Shown here in pieces: positions 46,263-57,079 of a DNA stretch of 64,000 nucleotides. A program made the position numbers and the translations under genes. This DNA comes from Przewalskia tangutica (taxonomy: Eukaryota; Streptophyta; Magnoliopsida; Solanales; Solanaceae): contig CM056726.1 in the NCBI GenBank assembly GCA_029844215.1, positions 75,445,548 through 75,509,547 on the forward strand. Reading direction: 5' to 3'. The number at the start of each line of letters is the position of its first letter. Positions within the stretch are counted from its first letter, which is position 1. Under the pieces are notes generated by a model. It did not search any database. It saw only the letters and a list, made by a program, of their open reading frames with translations, and had not been told where the DNA came from.

Positions 46263-47318
46263 AAACAATACAAACTACATTCCAAATTCGCCACCTTGAT
46301 TCAACAAATCCAATTCTTATCCAATTTCCATTTCAATCCAATTTAGTAGCATAACACGATATCAAGTCGCATTTGAGTATCATAACCATAATCTTTAAGT
46401 AAGTAACATGCGACGATTTCTAAAACGACCAATTAGTAATCCAATTTCCAAGCGGCTTGTATAACATTTCGGATTTAACTACAAGAAATCCATAATACTA
46501 ATAAACTTCAACATACCAACTTCATGCTATCAACATGTAAAGCTAACTACAACAATATAAAAATAATCTTGTAACACTTTCAAAGAACAAGATTATACCT
46601 CAACGATTCTTAATCCAAATTTCCAATCCGAAGTCGCTCCTTAGTAGTTTAGAACCCCTCCAAGACACTTCAATCCTCTTGTTGAGACCCTTAGAACCAC
46701 ACCAACAACTTTACTTCAAACTTCCTATCCAAAACCTAGAAAGCCACTAGGTTTTCACTTTGCGACTAACCCGAAAACTACCTTTTTCCGGGATTTTTCT
46801 ATAGAGATACACTTACAATACACTCAAGAACCTTGGTTTAAAGTGTGGAGCTTATTGGACAAGGAACAAAAATTTCTCTCTTCTTGAAGCCGAAGCTGAG
46901 CTTCAAGCTTGAGTTCATCCAAATTTTTTGTGATTATGGCTAAGTATGGAACTCTCTCTTGCTACAAGTAATATATATGGGGACATGGAGGGTTAAGATA
47001 TAAACATTTGGGTGGCTAGGATGAAGTCTTACTAAATATCAAGACCATTGTGGGACCTTTGACTTTAGTCAATATTATCAAGCCTCAAGTTGCAAGACTT
47101 GTCTTGCAACAAAGGTCCAATGACCCTTTTGCCCTTGCACATTTCGACCAAGGCATCACATAAGGGGGGTGACACGTGTCGTCCTCCCATTCGTCACAAT
47201 AATACGTTTTCCGAAAATTTCATAATTCCGATAAATTTTTACAAGTCTCAAAATCTTAACATTGTGAGTTCTTACGTACGTTCTAAACATGTCCTGTAAA
47301 TACGGGGTGTAACAGCAG

Positions 47319-48500
47319 TCACCTGACCTGGCGATCGAGTATCGTTATGGGACTCTCCTCATACGATAATCCCTCTGTCACCTGGACATCACTAGCTGGG
47401 AAAACTCTCGATGGATCTCCGATACACTTCCGCAACATAGAAACATGGAAGACCGGATGTACTGCCTCCAAATCGGACGGAAGATCCAACTCATAGGCAA
47501 CCTTGCATACTCTATGGATGATCTGATAAGGCCCAATGTACCTTGGGCTAAGTTTCCCCTTCTTCCCGAACCTCATCACACCCTTCATGGGTGATACCTT
47601 CAAGAAGACCCAATCGTCAACCTGAAACTCCAAGTGTTGACGCCGATTATCTGCATAAGACTTCTGGCGACTCTGAGCTGCTAATAGTCTCTCCCGGATA
47701 AGCTTCACCTTATCCACAGCCTGCTGAATCAAGTCTGGGCCAACTAACTGAACCTCGCCCACGTCGAACCAACCAATCGGCGACCTACACTTCCGCCCAT
47801 ACAAAGCCTCATATGGCGCCATCTGAATACTGGAATGGTAGCTGTTGTTATATGCAAACTCAACAAGAGGCAAATGATCCTCCCAGCTACCCCTGAAATC
47901 AATAACACAGGCCCGCAGCATATCCTCAAGTGTCTGGATAGTACGCTCTTCCTGTCCGTCGGTCTGAGGATGAAATGCGGTACTGAGACTCAGCTGTGTC
48001 CCTAACCCCTTATGAAAAGACCTTCAGAAGTTAGCCGTAAACTGGGCTCCTCTTTCTGATATAATAGATGTAGGAACTCCGTGCAGTCTCACAATCTCCC
48101 TGATATAAAGTCTAGCATAATCCTCAGCCGAATACGTAGTCCTGACTGGAAGAAAGTGGGCTGATTTCGTCAGCCTGTCTATAATAACCCAGATGGAATC
48201 ACACTTCCTCTGAGTACGAGGTAACCCTGTAACAAAATCCATGTTGATCACCTCCCACTTCTATGTCGGGATATCAATCGCCTGCAATAGCCCACCGGGC
48301 TTTTGGTGCTCAACCTTGACCTGCTGACAATTCGAACACTGAGCAACAAACTCTGCTACGTCCCTCTTCAGGTCATCCCACCAATACATACATCTGAGGT
48401 CATGGTACATCTTAGTCGACCCCATATGAATAGAGTAACGCACCGTGCCTCCCGTAACTCCGCCGACGAAGTCCTGCAACATCAGAAACACACAATCTGA
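47319..48500 (-). pseudogene. Integrase of element G pol (nearly complete, disrupted)
   Basis: Integrase with zinc finger, DDE core and GPY/F domain, read on the minus strand. Order: His pair then CSNCQQVK (about 48450-48320); INMDFVTGLPRT with the first Asp (about 48250-48215); SERGAQFTANF near 48060-48025, where the family has SDRG; PQTDGQ then ERTIQTLEDMLR (about 47975-47925) with the catalytic Glu; MAPYEALYGRKCRSPIGWFD; SPRYIGPYQII. Disruptions in this frame: TAG at 48260-48258, TGA at 48023-48021 and TGA at 47321-47319, just before solo LTR H. The first two fit Trp codons changed by G to A. The frame 47921-47319 is open for 200 codons. Confidence 0.9.
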
Positions 48501-48770
48501 CCTCGTATCTTAGCACCCCATCAGGCGCTACCTCAAATAAACTCTTCTCCTCTCGAAGAGTCGTATCTCGATACCGTATCAGAGCTGGATCCTCATACTG
48601 TCGCCTCTTCACCTCCTCAACGATGGAAGACTCGGCAACCTCTCGAACTCGTACCCTACTATCATCGGTATCGACCAACCGAACCCCAAGGCTCGCCAGC
48701 TGATGGATCTCACAGACCATGTCATGTCTATCCGCCGTACCTCCGATGCACTCCATGATCTACGACTCAG
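48412..48770 (-). pseudogene. Linker between RNase H and integrase of element G, in a shifted frame
   Basis: The stretch from about 48770 to 48490 continues pol in a different frame (RVREVAESSIVEEVKRRQYE, then LIRYRDTTL, then APDGVLRYEVRLCV). Frameshifts at both ends return the reading to the main frame near 48490. This tether normally precedes the integrase zinc finger. Confidence 0.75.
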
Positions 48771-49160
48771 AGCATCTGCAACCACGTTGGCTTTTCCCGG
48801 ATGGTATAGGATATCAACATCATAATCCTTCAGCAACTCTAACCACCGTCTCTGCCGCAAGTTCAGCTCCCTCTGCCTGAAGATGTACTGGAGGCTCTTG
48901 TGGTCTATATAAATATCCACATGAACCCCGTATAAATAATGTCTTCAAATCTTCAAGGCATGAATAACTGCGACCAACTCTAAGTCGTGAGTAGGGTAAT
49001 TCCTCTCATGCTTCCGTAGCTGCCAGGAAGTATAGGCTATAACCTTGCCATGCTGCATCAATACGCACCCTAGCCCGATACCCGAGGCATCACAGTAAAT
49101 CACATAACCCTCTAATCCCTCGGAAAGAGTAAGAACTGGAGTCGTCGTCAACTTTTCCTT
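48609..49160 (-). pseudogene. RNase H of element G pol
   Basis: Readable on the minus strand: GYVIYCDASGIGLGCVLMQ with the first catalytic Asp, AYTSWQLRKHERNYPTHDLE with the catalytic Glu region, HKSLQYIF, RQRRWLELLKDYDVDI and KANVVADALSRR. An in-frame TGA at 48944-48942 falls where relatives have Trp, again a G to A change. Otherwise the frame is shared with RT upstream. Confidence 0.88.
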
Positions 49161-50010
49161 CAATAACTGGAAGCCCTTCTCACAAGCTTCCGTCCACTGG
49201 AACTTAGCCGCTTTCTGAGTCAGCCTAGTCAAAGGCGCTGATATCGAAGCGAACTGCTCCACAAATCTACGATAATAACCTGCCAGCCCCAAGAAGCTGC
49301 GCACCTCCGTCGGAGTAGTAGGTCTCGGCCAAGTCTTGACCGCTTCAATCTTTGTTGTATCAACCTGAACACCGTCAACCCCAATAATGTGCCCCAAGAA
49401 TGCCACTGAGGCCAACCAAAACTCACACTTGGAGAACTTGGCGAACAACTGCCGGCTCCGGAGGACCCCAAGTACCGTCCTCAAGTTATTTGCATGCTCC
49501 TGCTCTATGCGAGAATAAACCAGGATGTCATCAATGAATACTATAACAAATGTATCCAAAAATGTCTTGAACACCTGGTTCATCAAATCCATAAATACCG
49601 CTGGAGTGTTAGTCAAACCGAAAGACATCACCCTGAACTCATAGTGCCCATACCAGGTCCTGAATGCAGTCTTCGGGATATCTGCCTCACTAACTCGCAC
49701 CTGATGATAATCGGACCGCAGGTCTATCTTGGAGAAACACCTCGCACCCTGCAACTGGTCAAACAAATCATCAATCCTGGGGAGGGGGTACCTATTTTTG
49801 ATGGTTACCTTATTCAGCTGCCTGTAGTCAACACACATACACAACGTCCCATCCTTCTTTTTAACAAACAAAACCGGCGCTCCGCAAGGAGAAATACTAG
49901 GCCTAATAAAGCCTTTTTCCAGCAAATCTTTCAGCTGGTCCTTCAATTCCCTCAACTCAAGAAAGCCATCCTCAGACGCGGAATAGATATAGGCCGAGTG
50001 TCTAGCAGCA
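48945..50010 (-). pseudogene. Reverse transcriptase of element G pol (open frame of 336 codons)
   Basis: The longest open frame in the window (49955-48945). It carries LKDLLEKGFIRPSISPCGAP, FVKKKDGTLCMCVDYRQLN, FSKIDLRSDYHQ with the first catalytic Asp, FGLTNTPAVFMDLMN, VIVFIDDILVYS with the catalytic Asp pair, and the connection and RNase H start. All core RT motifs are present. Just upstream (about 49975-50005) a small deletion breaks the link to the protease frame. It is expressed only if an internal Met were used, which is unlikely. Confidence 0.92.
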
Positions 50011-50159
50011 TATCAATACAAAACTCAATCTCCCTCTCTGGAGGAATACCTGGGAGATCATCTGGGAATACATCCGAAAACTCTCTAACCACCGCGAATC
50101 GATCAAGAACTGCACTCACCTCTCAGACGAATACCCGAACCAGATGATAAATGTACCCT

Positions 50160-50550
50160 TTCTAAACCATCTTCCTATCCTTGAGGTAAGAAATAAACCT
50201 ACCCCTCGGCGATGTTGTACTGCCCTTCCACTCGATAACCGGCTCTCCGGGAAACTGGAATCGGACCAACATGTCTCTACAGACAACGTTGGCATAACAA
50301 GAAGCCAACCAGTCCATACCCATAATGACGTCAAAATCTGTCATCTCCAACTCTATCAAGTCTGCTAGGGTCTGACGACTGTATATGAACACTAGGCAAT
50401 TTTTGTACACCCGCTCAGCTAACACCGAATCACCCACTGATGTAGCTACCTCAAAAGGCTCTATCGACACCGGCTCTATCCCTATTCTACCAACAATAAG
50501 AGGGGATACATAGGACAAGGTAGAACCTGGATCTATCTAAGCATAAACGT
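50160..50550 (-). pseudogene. Aspartic protease of element G
   Basis: The active-site region D-P-G-S-T lies near 50540-50520, just after a TAG where relatives have Leu, so the 50518-50162 frame begins inside the domain. It reads VDV-like strands, LIELEMTDFDVIMGMDWLAS and FPGEPVIEWKG. DxIxGMDWL is the second conserved block of gypsy proteases. Length and order fit a domain of about 120 residues. Confidence 0.85.
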
Positions 50551-50559
50551 CACAGCATG

Positions 50560-50988
50560 AAATCAATAATGTACTGCGTGGCGACATCCGAAAGCTCACG
50601 ATCCGGCTGGCTAAGGAATATATGCGGTTCTGTGGACCGCTAGAACTAAGACCTCCACCACGACATCTGCCGCGGCCTGCCTGCCCGTGAACACCCTGCC
50701 CTCCGGGGCGCATAACCACAGAAGATGAAGACCCGGCAACTGACCCTGTAGGTTGAATCATACTACCCGTGCCCCCCTTGTATGGACACTCCCTCACCAT
50801 ATGGTCTCGACTTCCGCATGAAAAACAGGATCTCGAAGTACCATGACACTCCCCAACATGGGACCTCCCACATCGGACACACCGAGGTAGGGGTGGCCTC
50901 GTCCGGCTAGTACCTCTGAACCTCTGTGAAGCTACCGCCCTGAAGCCCTGACTTGCTCCCGGATAACCCGGCTGATCAAACCTATCAC
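50560..50988 (-). pseudogene. gag C terminus with zinc knuckle (element G), N terminus deleted
   Basis: Minus-strand reading starts FDQPGYPGASQGFRAVASQR, then an Arg-rich stretch and the CCHC knuckle CFSCGSRDHMVRECP near 50830-50785 (C-x2-C-x4-H-x4-C). It ends in a Gly/Ser-rich tail. The upstream two thirds of gag and the primer site are missing; the sequence runs directly into LTR sequence across element A. Confidence 0.85.
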
Positions 50989-53900
50989 TGTTATACCCCG
51001 TATTTCCAGAGTATGTACGTAAGGACGTACGTAGAAAATTTGAGTTTGTGCCTTAAAGTGCTTGGCCGAATTTTATTTGTGCATAACACCCGGTTAGAGT
51101 CGTGTTTCGACGAAACGTTTTCACAGCTTTCGTAGGGGAATTTCCGGCTATGTCATTTCTTATTTTTGCGGATTTTTCCGAGAGACGAAACATTTTGGAC
51201 CAACAAGAGGGCGACACTTGTCACCCTCTCATTGGGACACCTTGGGCGGTAATGTAGTGGCCGAAAGTTGGCCATTGTGGTCAAGGGTTGGTAGGATATT
51301 TTGTGTGCAAGTTGGCTAGGTACACATGCCCTAATCTTGGCCTTACACTTGCCTAGCACTTGGCTAAATCTTGGCCATTGGTTGGCCTTCACTTGACCTA
51401 TAAATACCCCTCCCCTTTGATGAACTTCTTCATCCAAAAATCTCTTAAGTCTTGAAAGCTTCTTCCTCCCCCTTTGTGTAGTGTAGTGGCCGAGAGCCTC
51501 CCCCCTCCCCCTTGGCCGAGAGCCCTTCCCCCCCCTCCTAGTAGTGTGGCCGTGGGGTACCCCCCCCCCCCCCCTAGCCTAGTTGCTTTCGTATAATACC
51601 CCCCTCTCTTGGTAGAAATACTCTCAAAAGTATTGTTATAATGCCCAAATTACCTTAGCCATATACCTTGTAGTATTCTAAGGTTATACCTATCTGAAGC
51701 CCGTAAATACTATTATACTTCCTTCCACACAAAACCGAAACCCTAGGAAAAATCTCCATAGTCCGTTGAGTATTGTGTAGAAGTTGGTTAGAACTTCTAA
51801 GGGTGGTTTAGCGGTTGAGCGCCGAGTCGAGCTAAACGATTGCCGGGATCGACTTTATACTTGGATAATTATGGGCTTATCGAGGTAATTATCTTGTCCT
51901 CTATTGTAATTGGAAATTACATATTGTAGAATATATAGTTGAAGTATACTATATATAGAACTGAACGTAGTTATCGGCAATGTCTTTTGACTTAAGCTCG
52001 AATAATACTTACGGCAATGTCTTGCGACTTAAGCCCAATTTAAAGAAGAATCGAATCAGTAATTACATAGGGTTGTATTACAAAGAGACTTGTGTAGTAG
52101 TACCGGAGTAGAATTGTACCCGTTAGGTTAGTTGTATAACCCCCGGTTGGCTTGGCAGCCTCGGTAGAGGAGGAGATTTACGCTGTCATGGGGAGAGTGC
52201 ACCAATTTTCTGAGAAAGTTCTACGAAGAGACCTTATGTTAATAAGCGCCTTGTGGCCTTATAGGTGGAAGTACTACGTGGCGCGATCTACTTGGCTTAG
52301 GAGTAGCCGGTTTGAGGTACTTGGAGCGTTTTGCTATTAGTCGATAATCGTCGCGAGGTATGTGAACCTCTTCCTATCTCTTCTAGCATGATATGTGAAC
52401 TATGTAGTACGGTGAGACGCATACGTGCTAAATGTATGTGATTGGTTTAAAACATAAAGTGTTATAACGACTTTATGGGAAGTTGGTTATAACGACTTTA
52501 TGTTGGTAAGAAAATACATGGGTTTTTAAAAGGTCTTGATTTGAACTATAAGCGGCTTGTTATGTGTTAATAAAGAACTTGAAGTATTTCAAAAGATTTT
52601 TGAATCATTTCGAAAGAAGAAGTAATATACTTGGTTTTGAAAAACTTAAGAGTTATACTAGCTTTATGGGAAGTTAGGTATAACGGCTTAAGAATGCTTT
52701 CTTGATTTCGAAATCGAATGTGTATCGACAAACCACCGCAAATTAATAAAAGGAAATGTTTTGACTAATTAAGTATTATTAAAACCAAGAGAAACTTCCA
52801 TCCGCATAAGCTAAGATGAGACAAAATGATATTTCCTAGATCATGGTCAGAATAAGATTGTTATAAACAAGAATATCCTACTCACATATAAGACTTATGT
52901 TCCTCAGATAGTTTTAAGGAGAATTATATTCTCAAATGAATAAGACTATGAACTACGAAACCTTTCTAAAATGAGAAACTTGAACATTGGAAATTAGGCA
53001 AACTTGATCATTGGAAAAGAATGTTGCTACTTGATTTTACAAAGAGAAGTAATTGATTTACTTTAAAAGGATAGTCACTCTATTTTATACTACGGGTATT
53101 GTGTGACATTGTGAAAGTAACGTATCTTTTAAAAGAGTTAATGTATGAAGTACTTTGGGGATAAAACCCGATCTTGTTAATCATAGTAGAAGGTACCTTG
53201 TGTGAACAACTTGATTGTATTGGTATGTGATAGCCTTGTAATACTTTCTTGATTGCTTTGATAAGTGAACGTGTTGGGATGCTACGTGTGTTAGTATCTT
53301 GTGATGTTTGTGTGAAGGGGTTTCCCTTGATTGTGCTTATTAACTATCAGTCGTTATGATGGTATTGTGGCATTCATCTCAAGAGATGATTCCGGTTAAG
53401 TCGCCTCCACGCGGGTAGACTCAAAGCGGGTCGATGGACCTATGATTCGAGAATACCTCACGCAGTCCCGGCCTATGCGGAGCTACGAGTTCCGTGTTAG
53501 TGTCGCCCTTATGGGCATGCGGTCCATGTGGCCATGCGATCGCGAAGTCCGTGGCGATGCCGGGAGCTACCCTCGATGCGGGAATACCTCATGCGGCCGA
53601 TGAGATTGGCCTATGCGGAGTCGCGGAGTTCCGTGGTTAGACGCGCGACATCGATATCGCGCAAGTGGCCGCCTTTGATCATGTGACGGCCCAGACAGAT
53701 CTTATGATACGATTCATGACCTTGTTGGTACCGTGGTTTTTAGTAGTCGGCTATGCCTTCGCATTTTACCCCGCATGCTTTATTATGACACGTGGGACTC
53801 GTGTTCATGTGTTCCTCGTGCTTTTATATCATGTGATCGCCGGCGGTGAGAAGGTATTCCACTGGCATGATTGATGTTGTGGGCCCGAGACCCATTGTTA

Positions 53901-54466
53901 TACTTGAGTGATAACTCGAGGCGTGAGTCCACGACTTGACATGATCGCTTTGTTGTAAATCGTAGTTTGGTTATCATACATGTCTCCCGCTTTATATGAT
54001 CGCTATGATTTCATTTACGATATGTATTTTCAGATCCACATACTCTGCACTGTTATCGACCTCCTTCGGGCCGCGTTCATGCCGCAGTCGAGGTACACCG
54101 CCGTTGATCCTAGCTCTCGTGGTCACAGCCAGTTGGGAAGCTCCGCTTCCGAGGCTTATCGGTGGTATAGTCCTCGCCGTCGTAAGTGTTTACATTCGGG
54201 GTTTGGCGGGGCCCCGCCCCGCCATTGTTGTCGTATCATTCTTAGAGGTCCGTAGTAATGTGGCGAGTTTGTAAAAAGGATTAAACTGCTCATGTTGAAA
54301 AAGTTGCTATTTATATATATACCGGAAGGTAACCGCTGGTTAGCCTGCTTTCTTATTTCACCGTCTTATTTCACCGTTTCATGTATTGTCTTTATGTTCC
54401 GTGATTACTGATGTATGTCTACTTGGGTGCCCGGTAGGCACCATCACGCCCGGTTCGGTCGTGACA
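50989..54466 (+). mobile_element. 5' LTR of element A (short-U3 type)
   Basis: TGTTATACCCCG to GGTCGTGACA. Proximal U3 block with CCAACAAGAGGGCGACACTTGTC near 51200-51225; TATA box at 51398-51406; a run of about 16 C at 51560-51575; two CTTAAG units near 51960-52035; ATGCGG-type array about 53390-53610; stem-loop near 54205-54225. Confidence 0.93.
51398..51406 (+). promoter_or_regulatory. LTR promoter TATA box
   Basis: CTATAAATA after CTTGGCCATTGGTTGGCC. A pyrimidine-rich leader follows. Confidence 0.7.
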
Positions 54467-54485
54467 AAAGTGGTATCGTGAGCGA
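54467..54485 (+). promoter_or_regulatory. Primer binding site of element A
   Basis: AAAG then TGGTATCGTGAGCG immediately after the LTR. Matches the initiator Met tRNA complement apart from the CAG. Confidence 0.75.
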
Positions 54486-54668
54486 TTAATCCTCGGAAAG
54501 TGTCTACGCATCGTATCCGAGAGTCTTGATTATCGTGTGTTGTGCACCACACCAATAATCGTGAGGCTATAGGATATTTTAGGATTGATTTCTATTCTTC
54601 TCACTCGAGATCGTGCCTTAGAGCCGTGTTGTAAGTTGGACCTCTAACGTATTTCTTTCCTTACTGCT

Positions 54669-55260
54669 ATGCCCCGCAGTGGCAACCCGCCCAGAGGCAA
54701 GGCACAGGAGCCGCGAGTAGAGTTCGAGGGTTACGTGCACAGCCCAATTATCACCTGGTGGTGCTTCATTCGGGAGTTCTGCGACGTCACTAGCCCCAAG
54801 AGAGTTTAGCACGGCAGCAGATTCATCTGCGACCATGATATTTGAACCTTCGCCCACGGCCGGAACGGTGAATATAGATTGCAAAGAGGCAACCTCACAT
54901 TAGTTATAGATTTGGCTACCAGAGAGTATACCGATGTACCGCGAGTCTTGAGGACTATCTATAAGAGGGTTGTGCAAGAATAATTCTTCAGATAGGCTTG
55001 AGCATGGCCTGTGTACGGGCTTATGCGCAGCAGGCCGAGACGTGTAGAGATCGGCGGGTTAACGGCGATGAGAAGAGGCCGAGCAGAAGGTCCTTTGGTA
55101 ACTTTCGAGGCGAGTCACCTCACCAAATAGATTTGATTATGCACATCCATCAGTGCAGAGTGGTCTTCCACGAATTTCAGGACGTTCGGGGTATGCAGGA
55201 GTTGGTTAGAACTCCAGGGCTTCCGGTTCACAGTGTGACAGACGTCATCCCGGGAAATAT
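54669..55260 (+). pseudogene. gag remnant in element A
   Basis: The start ATGCCCCGCAGTGGCAAC resembles the MPPRKAT start of element 1. The basic stretch near 55035-55080 matches the gag segment after the capsid domain. The capsid core seen in C is not recognisable here. The 90-codon open frame at 54998-55270 has no known domain. Confidence 0.55.
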
Positions 55261-56199
55261 CATCTTTTAGGTTGGTACTTGTTGTACCTATGACCGCCGT
55301 GGTCAGTGTCGAAGAGTGTCCTTGTAGGAGGACTTAGCCTTCGTGATCGGTGGGTAGTTCGTCATCTCCTTAGCTACGCCTACAGGCGAGTTTGATTAGA
55401 ACGACTAAGGGGAGTGAAGCAGGAGACATAGATCTATCCTTAACCCTCTAGAGTTTTGTATAGGTGATAAGGTGAGTATACCTTAGGTGCTATGTTCTGA
55501 TAGCAGTGTGTTAGTTGTGATTTGAAATCATGGTTGCTTAACCGAGTAAGATTTTGGGGGATAGAGAAAGTGTGAGCCTTAGAGCTTTATACGTAGAGAC
55601 CTTAGAGGTGAGGCCATCTCGAGGAAAAAGGTGTAGTGTTATGGTTGACCCTTATCGGAGTGCATAGTGCACGTGAGTTATGTTGGGACAGGTCCCTAGT
55701 AGTGTGGAATGAAAGAGGGTAGTTGAGCTAAGAAGACCGCTAGGTTTTCGTAACGTGATTAGTGAGATTGTTCCGTCGGGAGCTAGTATGATGCGCGTTG
55801 CGGGCCGGGTTGAGGCCACGCCGGGTCAACCCGCGCAGTTTGGTGGTGGGTCAGTGGTGGTCCCGCCTTGTGGTAGGTCACGAGGGTGTTAGGCCCATGT
55901 TCGATTAACCAATCAGACGAGTTCGTGGATGCATTCGACCGGTCGTGGTCGATGGGGCAGCCCATCGTGTTCTTCGCTCGACCGCTACTCTACCGTGTTG
56001 AGTTATCCAAGGGTTGAAAGGCTGCGGTGCCTACCTTCACCTTATGTCGCAGTGAAGCCCGTGTCGGCTATTTTACGCCCTCTACAAGTTTACCGTGCAG
56101 GTTAAGAACTCAGGTGAGTCTCAGAATCGCATTCGCCCTCGGGCCAGTGCGTGGATTTCAGAGGTAGTCGTGGGGGATTGTTGTCTCCTGGGGAGGAAG

Positions 56200-56560
56200 T
56201 GTTTAAGCTACCATTTCAGTGTTCGGATATCGCCTTATGAAGCCTTGTAAGGGCGGAAGTGTAAGTTGTCGGTCGATTGGTTCGATGTTGGCAAGGTTCA
56301 GACAGTTGGTTCAGGCTTGTTCCAAAGCAGATCGTGGATAGTGAAGCTTGTCTAGAAGAGGTTCCGCGGCTCGGAGAATCGTGCGGATAATCGGCGACGA
56401 CGCTTAGAGTTCAGGTTGACGGTCGGTCTTCTTGAAAGTACCACCCCGGGTTGGGTGTGACGAGTTTGGAATACAGAGGGGACTTAGCCCGAGTTACTTT
56501 GGGCCCTTTTGAGTTCATGTGAAGAATAGGCCAGGTTGCCTATATGTTAGCATTTGCCGT
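56200..56560 (+). pseudogene. Integrase C-terminal remnant in element A
   Basis: Shares with element 1 the segments SYHFSVR, SPYEAL, WFDVGKV, then a degraded VFLKVPP-like strand at about 56430-56460. The catalytic core is absent. Confidence 0.68.
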
Positions 56561-57044
56561 CCGACTTAGGAGGCGGGCCCGAATGTTCGTGTTATGTTCG
56601 GGAAAGTATCTGAGATCCATCCGAGTATTCCCGCTAATGATGACCACGTGAGAGATAGTAACCCGAGTTTTGGAACCGGGCGATGTCGAAATGTGGTAAG
56701 AGTTCGAGTGTACGACATCCTCCGATCGCAAGCGGCCGGTACCATTTGTTAGGTCGTCGAGCAAGGCTCGCGACAAAGTGACAAAGTGGTATCTACGACG
56801 AGTAAAGAGAGAAGTGAGCATGTATGGCGAGCATTGATGTGATCATTTCTTTTAAAGAGAAGGTGCGAAGGAAGTATATTTTAGACCCCGGTGAGAAGTG
56901 TTTGTGGTTATGTTAGAGGTGTTTCCTCGTGGACTTGGATGGAGGTATTTTGCTTGGGTGTTTCCGTGGCCAGATGTGGCAGGTTTGTTTTCGTAAGTAT
57001 AGTAGTGAAGACTATACTGGCGCACGTTTGTTTTGAGACTTAGA

Positions 57045-57079
57045 AGGAACATTCGGGACGAATGTTTCTAAGAGGAGAA
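57045..57079 (+). promoter_or_regulatory. PPT and adjoining hairpin of element A
   Basis: Stem arms 57045-57055 and 57059-57069 with loop GGA. PPT AAGAGGAGAA at 57070-57079, three bases shorter than in element 1. Confidence 0.8.

Larger units (their letters stand above)
44119..47314 (-). mobile_element. Solo LTR H (3196 bp) with target site duplication GCAGT
   Basis: Plus-strand ends are TGTCACGACC at 44119 and GGTGTAACA at 47314. GCAGT lies at 44114-44118 and 47315-47319. The LTR is of the G type (TGTTACACCCC start), not the element 1 type. It contains a TATA-like run near 46968, the palindrome GACACGTGTC at 47171-47180, two sets of tandem repeats, and conserved U5 stem-loops (CCCCCGAAGGGGG near 44553-44565; GGCGGGACAGGGCCCCGCC near 44378-44396). 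Confidence 0.93.
54486..57079 (+). mobile_element. Body of element A
   Basis: Leader (to 54668), gag remnant (54669 to about 55260), unknown shared module (about 55440-56040), integrase remnant (about 56200-56560) and tail module with hairpin AGTATAGT/ACTATACT at 56996-57018. The module contains CGGGTCAACCCGCG near 55809-55822. There is no RT or RNase H. The longest open frames are under 95 codons and match no family I know. Confidence 0.85.

Noticed and set aside
49494..50147. 217-codon plus-strand open frame
   Set aside because: It is antisense to the reverse transcriptase and protease linker of element G.
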